Below, piece by piece: positions 46,501 through 64,000 of a stretch of DNA of 64,000 nucleotides (positions within the stretch are counted from its first letter, which is position 1; every line of letters begins with the position of its first letter). The notes under the pieces were generated by a model that ran no database searches, had not been told where the DNA came from, and was given only the letters and a program-made list of their open reading frames with translations. The DNA comes from Cinclus cinclus (lineage: Eukaryota; Chordata; Aves; Passeriformes; Cinclidae). The position numbers were made by a program, and so were the translations under genes. The stretch lies in assembly GCF_963662255.1 (NCBI RefSeq), contig NC_085056.1, positions 6,576,216 to 6,640,215 on the forward strand. Reading direction: 5' to 3'.

Positions 46501-49047
46501 CCACGTGTCTGTGAGCTCGGCACGGAGCCGGCAGCTGGGATTGTACACCAGGAGAATATTTGGCTGCAGATGCTGAGCGAGTCACAGGACTTTGTTCAGG
46601 GCAGCGAATGTGGGGAGAGAAGAACAAAAATGGGAGGAGAGACTGGAATACAGATGATGGCATGCTGACTTTTTCAGTGCCAGCTCAAATACCCCCTGAA
46701 TTGAAAGCTTTTGTAGGGTGTTAGAATGGTGCTGGCTCACTGATGGTGCTTCAGATGTGAAGCCTCTGAGCCATGGCTGGTGCTGAGGCAGCAGGGGCTG
46801 AACCCATACTTGGCTCTGTGGAAGGTGCTGGATCCATGTTGGTGTAGCAAGAGGAAGGTGCAGGATCCATGCCAGTGCAGTGGCAGGAGGGGTGGCTTTC
46901 CAGTGTTTGCTCTGGCTGGTGCTGGCCATTGCCTCATCCCAGTGCCTGTCCTGACCCTGGGGAGCTCTGGGGCTGGAGCTCAGCTGATGTGCTGTGCACC
47001 AAGAGGATGTTTTGGCGTCTGCCAGCCCTGGGAAAAAAAAGGTTTTTCCACTGAGTCACTTGCTGCCTCTGCTTTTTATGAGACAGTACTGAGATCTGGG
47101 GGAAGGGGAGATGGGAAAACTCAGCCCAATCTCCCTGCTCTGGCAGGACCAAGTTCATGCCAGCACAGCTGCCCCATGTTTGCTTTTCAGAGGGAGTAGC
47201 AGACAGACAGCAGCATAAATAGAACAGGCTTGGCTATTTTAAGACATTGATTACATGATATGTGCATTAAAGAAAAATAATTAAGTCAAATCTTCACTTC
47301 AGCTGCAGCTGGCAACATGGGCTTAGGTGGAGCAGAGGGAGGCACCTTGGAGCTGGTCCCCCAGCCATGGTGGATGAACCACGAGGACTTTTACTTCTCC
47401 ATGTGCTCCTCCCTGAAGCTGCAGTAGGTGGAAGGTTGCCCATGTGTGCCACAGTTTTGGTGCTACACTGCCACCGTTCTGGCACTGTGCTGCTGTGCAC
47501 AGTGGGTGATGGCACAAGACAGGTTTGGTCTAGGGAACGGGGAGCCATGCTTGGGAAAGGGATGTGGGTGCTGTTTTGGTGATGTACACAAGTGTCTGCA
47601 GCCAGGGATGGGGTTTTCCTTCTTCTGGAGAAGCTTCTGAGTCCTCATGGAGCTGGGATGGTTGTACCACTCTTTCCTTGAGCAGAAGTTTGGGGTGAAG
47701 AACTCGTGTTTACTAGTGGGGGTTAAAACCAGGCTTGTTTCTGGTGACTTAGTGCCAAGCAGAGACCTTGGCAGGCAGGATAGGAGGGCTCCAAGCCTTG
47801 GGAACTGGAGCTGTTTTCTGCTCAGAATTCATTGCAGCAGGGCTGAGCACTTGGGACAGCCGATGGTGAGCCCAGAGCTCCTTCTCCCACAGCCCTGCTG
47901 GGATCAGCCCTGTCCCTGCCCTCTATCCCCATTCCAGATTGGAAGCTGAGCTGCAAGGGAAAAGGGCAGCACCCCAGCTCCTGGCAGCATAAGGGCTTGT
48001 AAATACTCATACCCAGGCAAAACAAATAGATAATATTAATTGGGGTTTCAATGCCAAACAGAAGCAGATGGTTTATTAAGGTGGAGAAGGGCAATGTTTG
48101 GGGGTTTCAGATAAAGTGGATGAGCCAGGGGCCACTCTTGAAAAAGAAGACAAAAGATATTGAAGCAGCTGCTGAGAAGAGCTCGCTCTCCGCTAGCAAC
48201 CATAGCCACAAAGGTTTGTTAGGATAAATTAATCTGAACAAATGCTTTATTTTCCTCTTTTTTCTCCCCTTTCTTGTCCAAGGAAGACCACTGGTGGTTC
48301 ATGACAAGTAAAATGTATATCAGAAATCAAGACTGTCCCGTGGGATGGGGTTTTGCACTAATAGTGGTATAAAACACATTAATCTCTGCAAAATTACTCT
48401 GGTAGCAGACTTTTGATAAGATTTTAAATGGATTTTTAGTCAGAGCCCTGTAAATTGTGCTCCAGGTCATGCAGTGCTTGTCACATTTGCCTTCACTGCT
48501 CTGAAACAACTATTGCCACTTTTTAGCTGCTGCCAGAGCCACTGTTCTCTGCTGGTCTCGGGACCTGAGCGTTGATGAGGCTGATGGAGGGCTGGAGCTG
48601 CCCTGCATCACACTCATCCTCACAGTCCCATCCCTTTCCCTATGATGATTTGCAGGGCAGAGCTCAAGCATGCCCCTCATGGCCTTGGTCCATGGTCTGT
48701 TGTCTGGGGACAGCCAGACAACAATCAGGTTTGTGCTTAAAGGGGGTGTGGGAATGTGGCTTCTCAGTACAAACAGAAGCCCAGCATGCTGGAAGAAGAG
48801 GTTGGGGAGTTCCCTCTCCCTTGAGGGGGTAAGATTTTCCTTGAAAATCTGTTATTTATGGAGCAAACTCACAGCAGGTAGTGGGTGCTGTGCTGGGCTT
48901 TCACTCAGGACGTTTGGGAGATGGAGCCAGGATGGAGGATGAATCCTCATGGCTTAGATCCCACATTTAACTTAAGAGCAAGAGGCTCTGCCTGTGGCCA
49001 CACTGCTCAGCAGTGCTGACAGGATGTTTGCTGCCTCCCAGCACTGA

Positions 49048-60485
<11,438 letters not shown>

Positions 60486-63400
60486 GTAAGTGGAGCTGTG
60501 TCTGGAAGATGCAATGTTAAACTTCTGCCCTTGGGATCTAAAGCAATCTCTGTTTTGGGCATAGCAATGACAGAAAGCAGTCCCACTGGAGAAAACTTCA
60601 GGGTGAAACTGGGTGAGATCCTCTGGCTGCTGGGTACAGCTGTGCCTCAATTTCCCTGCTGTCACGGCACTTCTTCCTTCATCACACATCTCGAGATGGA
60701 AGGGTTCTGTGTGGCACAGGGTCTGTGTATCAGCATGTCCCAGAGATGGCAGATTTACTGCTTCAGTGGCAGCTGTTTGGAATTGCCTCCTGGCAGAACT
60801 GGAAGTTTTGATGACCCTTGACTCTATATCTCAGATGTGCTGAGAGATCCTGGCTTGTCACCTTCAGCCCTTCTGGAAATGAGGCAAAAATCTACTTCTG
60901 TATCAAAGTGTAGGGTCTGTCTTCTCCAAGGAAGTGTGGATCTCCCAGAGGCAGGTAACACATGAGCTTTGCTTTGGATGTGATGCACGGGAAACAGTGA
61001 GCCTCTCTGAACAGCATCTTCTGACCTTATTTACCAGGCAACCAGACTATTCCTCTTGAACCAGTCCTGTTGCTAAGCAATCGATGGGAATATTATTTTT
61101 TCCTTCTTCCTAGTCTCTCCAGAGCTTGTTTTATTGGCAGGATGGCCCTCAGTTTCTTGAAAACCGGATAAAGCAAGCAGCCAAGCAGAAGGGTATTTGC
61201 TGGGGCAGAGGACGGGGATTCATCCAGTCCCACTGTTAAAACTCACTGGGTATCTGGTGTATCAAGTGTTTTTTTCCCACCTGTTGGAAATGTCTGCTCT
61301 TTTCTCACCCTTCTACTTACCTTGCCTGGTGCAAGGAGCCAAATACCCCAGTTAAGAAGTAACAAATAACAAACAACTCTATTTCATCTATAGGTGTCAG
61401 CAGAAAGATTGTGCTCAGTCACCACCTGCTGTCACCACGAATTGACAAGGTTTCCTTGACAATTCCATGCTGCAGGGCAGAGTTGCAGTGCTCAAAGTCC
61501 TGCTCGTGAGTAAAGGATGCTCAGGTCACTTCAAGTACATTAAAATGGCCCTTGAGCAAGGAAATTGGATGGCAAACAGTATTTTTGGGCCAGTTTTGGT
61601 TGTGGGTGGAATGCAGCTGTAGGAGCTGGGTAAAACCTGTTTAAGCTTAGGAAAGATAGTGAAGAATTGAATAAACAAAAGAAAGAACAAGGCTAAGGTT
61701 ACAGCCTGAGGAGTTACAGCTGTACCACACAGAATGGAGCTGGGGAGCATGGCTGCAGGCTCAGACATTATAGGAAGGGACTGGATCTCGCAGGATTTTG
61801 TGGTGGGGTCATGGGATCATCTTTAGTGCATACACTGAGCTGAAGCTGTTGTCATCCCTTAACAGCAGCTGTGCCACAAACCCAGCCTGGAGCTGTGCGC
61901 AGCCCCAGGCAGCTCCTTCTGCCGTGGTTACCCTGGGGCTGAGATCTCTTTGAGGCTGCAGGCAGGGCCTCCTCCCCATCACAAGTCCATTCTCTCCACC
62001 TGCAGCTCACTACCTCGATTTCGGTGTTGAAGCTGCAAAGCGGGAGCGTGTCAGCAGCAGATTCAGCCTGGGGCTCTTATACCTTATGTCAGATCAGCTC
62101 TTGGGAGAGTTGTTGGAAGATAAAATATCCTGCAGAAGAGGAGGCATTTCCACCTGGGACCAGCCACAAGAAGCTCCGAGCTGTCCATGCCACCACAGTG
62201 GGGACAGGAGGAGGGCAGTGATCCTTCAGCGTGGCTGGGGGACAGCAAGTGCTGCGGGTCAGGACTGCTGCTGGAAGCTGTGATTTAGGGAGCTGGAAGT
62301 GCTAGCTCCACCCTCCTTCTCCATGGTGTGTTAAAACCAGTTTGGATCATTTTGATTCTTGCATCAATTTGCAGATCGATCTTCTGATCTGAGCTTCTTT
62401 GGTTGCTCACTTTCTACCTCCTGCCAGGTTTGCAGGGGTGAGATGTGTGTGGGTTTGATGTTTTAAAATAGCAGCCCACAGTCTTGTGGCTTGGAGGCAT
62501 CTCCCACCCTGCTTTGAACAGAACAAGGCTGACCAGACTTGCGAGCCAGGCTGATCCATGTGGGATGACAGCAGACATCCTTCAAAGCTCCCACTGCCCT
62601 CGGAGCCTGTGCCTCCACCAGCCCACGCTGGGCTGGTGCTGATGAAGCTGCCTTGGGCTGGAGGTTAAGCCAGCACAGGCAAGGTTGGGTACCCACCCCT
62701 GGTTCTTTAATCTCTCTGTGAAACCTGGAAGTGCCAAGTCCAGGTGGTGGGTGAGCAGGATCAGAGCTGTGCTGTAGCTGTAATGCTGCAGAAGGAATGG
62801 ATTGTGTTTATGTCTTACAAATATGTGAAAAAGGACAGGGAAAAAAGAATTTTGTCTCACCAGAGAGCATCCCTGTGAGCCTTTATGGTCTGCTTCTCTA
62901 CAGAAGAATTTTGACTGAAGCAAGTTGTAGTACCCACAAGCCAAAACACTTTGCAGTGATTTGCTTTCCTGGCTGGCTTCAGAAACAGGATTTAGATTGA
63001 AATGTTGATGGATTTTCTGATGGGACGTCACTAGAACCCATGTACATCCCAGCTGCCATCTCCTGGGCTGGCTGGGAACAGGAGATCCTGGAGTGTCCAT
63101 GTTTCCTCCTGCTCCATGCACAGCCCCTCACATCCCCACTGCATCACTCCAAAGCACAAAAAAGTTCCTGTTCAAACCCATAAAAAGTTCCTCCAGCTCT
63201 TTGAAGGATTCAGACACCCACCTCCCTCTAGGAGGGAAACCCAACCGAAATAACTTGGATTCTCGATGGATTGTCTGGAATATTTGGGACTTGGTTTCTT
63301 ATTAGCAACTCCTTAGCTTTTTCTGAATGGGAATGAAGTTCTGCCTGGAAAAGCTGGAGTTTCCCTGTCGGTGCCACCAGCACCTTCCCCCTCCCCAGGC

Positions 63401-64000
63401 TGCGGGTGCTGATCATCCCCCGTGATTCCCAGCAGGGGTGTGTGTGTGTGTGTGTGTGTGTGTGTACATGTTCCTCATAAAGCAGCAGCCCTTTGTCGGG
63501 GGATTATCTGAGGAGATGCTGGCAGGAGAGGCAGCACACACTGACTCAGGGCTGCGCATCTCAGAGGGTGTTACATGATCTCTGTCAACACCAGGGCAGC
63601 TCGCTCCTTAAAGACTTCCTCTGCTTATGCTTTACTGCTGTGTGTAGGAGGGTGGATTTTCTTCCTTTCTCCCCCAAGACATGCACTTCATAATTCTGTT
63701 TTTCCTTTGAGGCTTTGGATGTTTTTCCAAGCCCAAACGCAGCTGCCTCCCAGCTGGGGTTGTTTTCCGTGGCATCTGTGTCCAGAGAGCTTGTTGGGTA
63801 CAGACGCAACACACCCACCTCGCCAAAATGTGCTGGGGAAATCAGGGGCATTCACACATCCAGGACAGGGAGGTGGGCAGGATGCTGCCTGTGGGTGCTG
63901 CCTGTTTGCCAGTGTGCCTTACCTGGCCCCATGAGGACAGGGGAGTGTCTGCAGGGCTGGCAGTGACACAGGAACATCTTTTGGACCTCTGCTGCTTGCA
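60486..64000 (+). other. CPNE2: CPNE2 intron 5, open at window end
   Basis: I searched for the expected C2B exon (DLFGKSDPF) and did not see it. A near-palindromic GTTGCTAAGCAAT at 61069-61081 resembles an RFX site. A GT microsatellite lies at 63438-63465. Confidence 0.6.
63438..63465. repeat. GT dinucleotide microsatellite, 14 units
   Basis: Uninterrupted GT repeat in CPNE2 intronic DNA; likely length-polymorphic. Confidence 0.95.

Overview
This is a window of bird nuclear DNA. Two observations point to birds: the gene pair NLRC5 then CPNE2, head to tail on the + strand as on human 16q13, and at least ten truncated CR1-type LINE fragments, the dominant avian retrotransposon, with no mammalian-type SINEs seen. 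The species cannot be named from the sequence alone.

Layout. 1-682: a CR1 fragment, then a CpG-rich block (about 470-790) that is the likely NLRC5 promoter. It holds an interferon-response type site on the minus strand and a plausible first non-coding exon with its splice donor at 683. 2986-33443: the complete NLRC5 gene. I could join 47 coding exons (ATG at 3045, TAG at 33441-33443) with no phase break, giving 1853 residues (the human protein is about 1866 from memory). In order they encode an atypical CARD/death-fold domain, a bipartite nuclear localisation signal, a NACHT ATPase with winged-helix region on one 1753-base exon, and a leucine-rich repeat (LRR) array spread over 42 exons. The array is a strikingly regular exon series: six copies of a cassette (three LRR exons plus one or two short island exons), then an unbroken series of 84-base LRR exons to the C terminus. 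33444-38050: NLRC5 3' UTR and intergenic DNA with three CR1 remnants and a pair of adjoining perfect hairpins. 38050-38250: a CpG island taken as the CPNE2 promoter and first non-coding exon. It carries a 15-bp inverted repeat and a ten-unit pentanucleotide array ending two bases before the splice donor. 38249-64000: CPNE2, with its long intron 1, a possible alternative first exon near 43.5 kb, and four coding exons (49102-60485, 165 residues) covering C2A and the start of C2B. The rest of CPNE2 lies beyond the window.

NLRC5 is known in mammals as the interferon-inducible transactivator of MHC class I genes, working in the nucleus with RFX factors on X-box promoters. The features here (ISRE-like promoter site, nuclear signal, intact Walker motifs, full LRR array) fit an active orthologue. 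CPNE2 is a calcium-dependent phospholipid-binding copine; being next to NLRC5 is conserved synteny, not evidence of a shared function. I did not find a convincing undescribed system. The most interesting observations are the NLRC5 exon cassettes, an overlapping upstream ORF predicted to oppose NLRC5 translation, and several compact palindromic or repeat structures in non-coding DNA.
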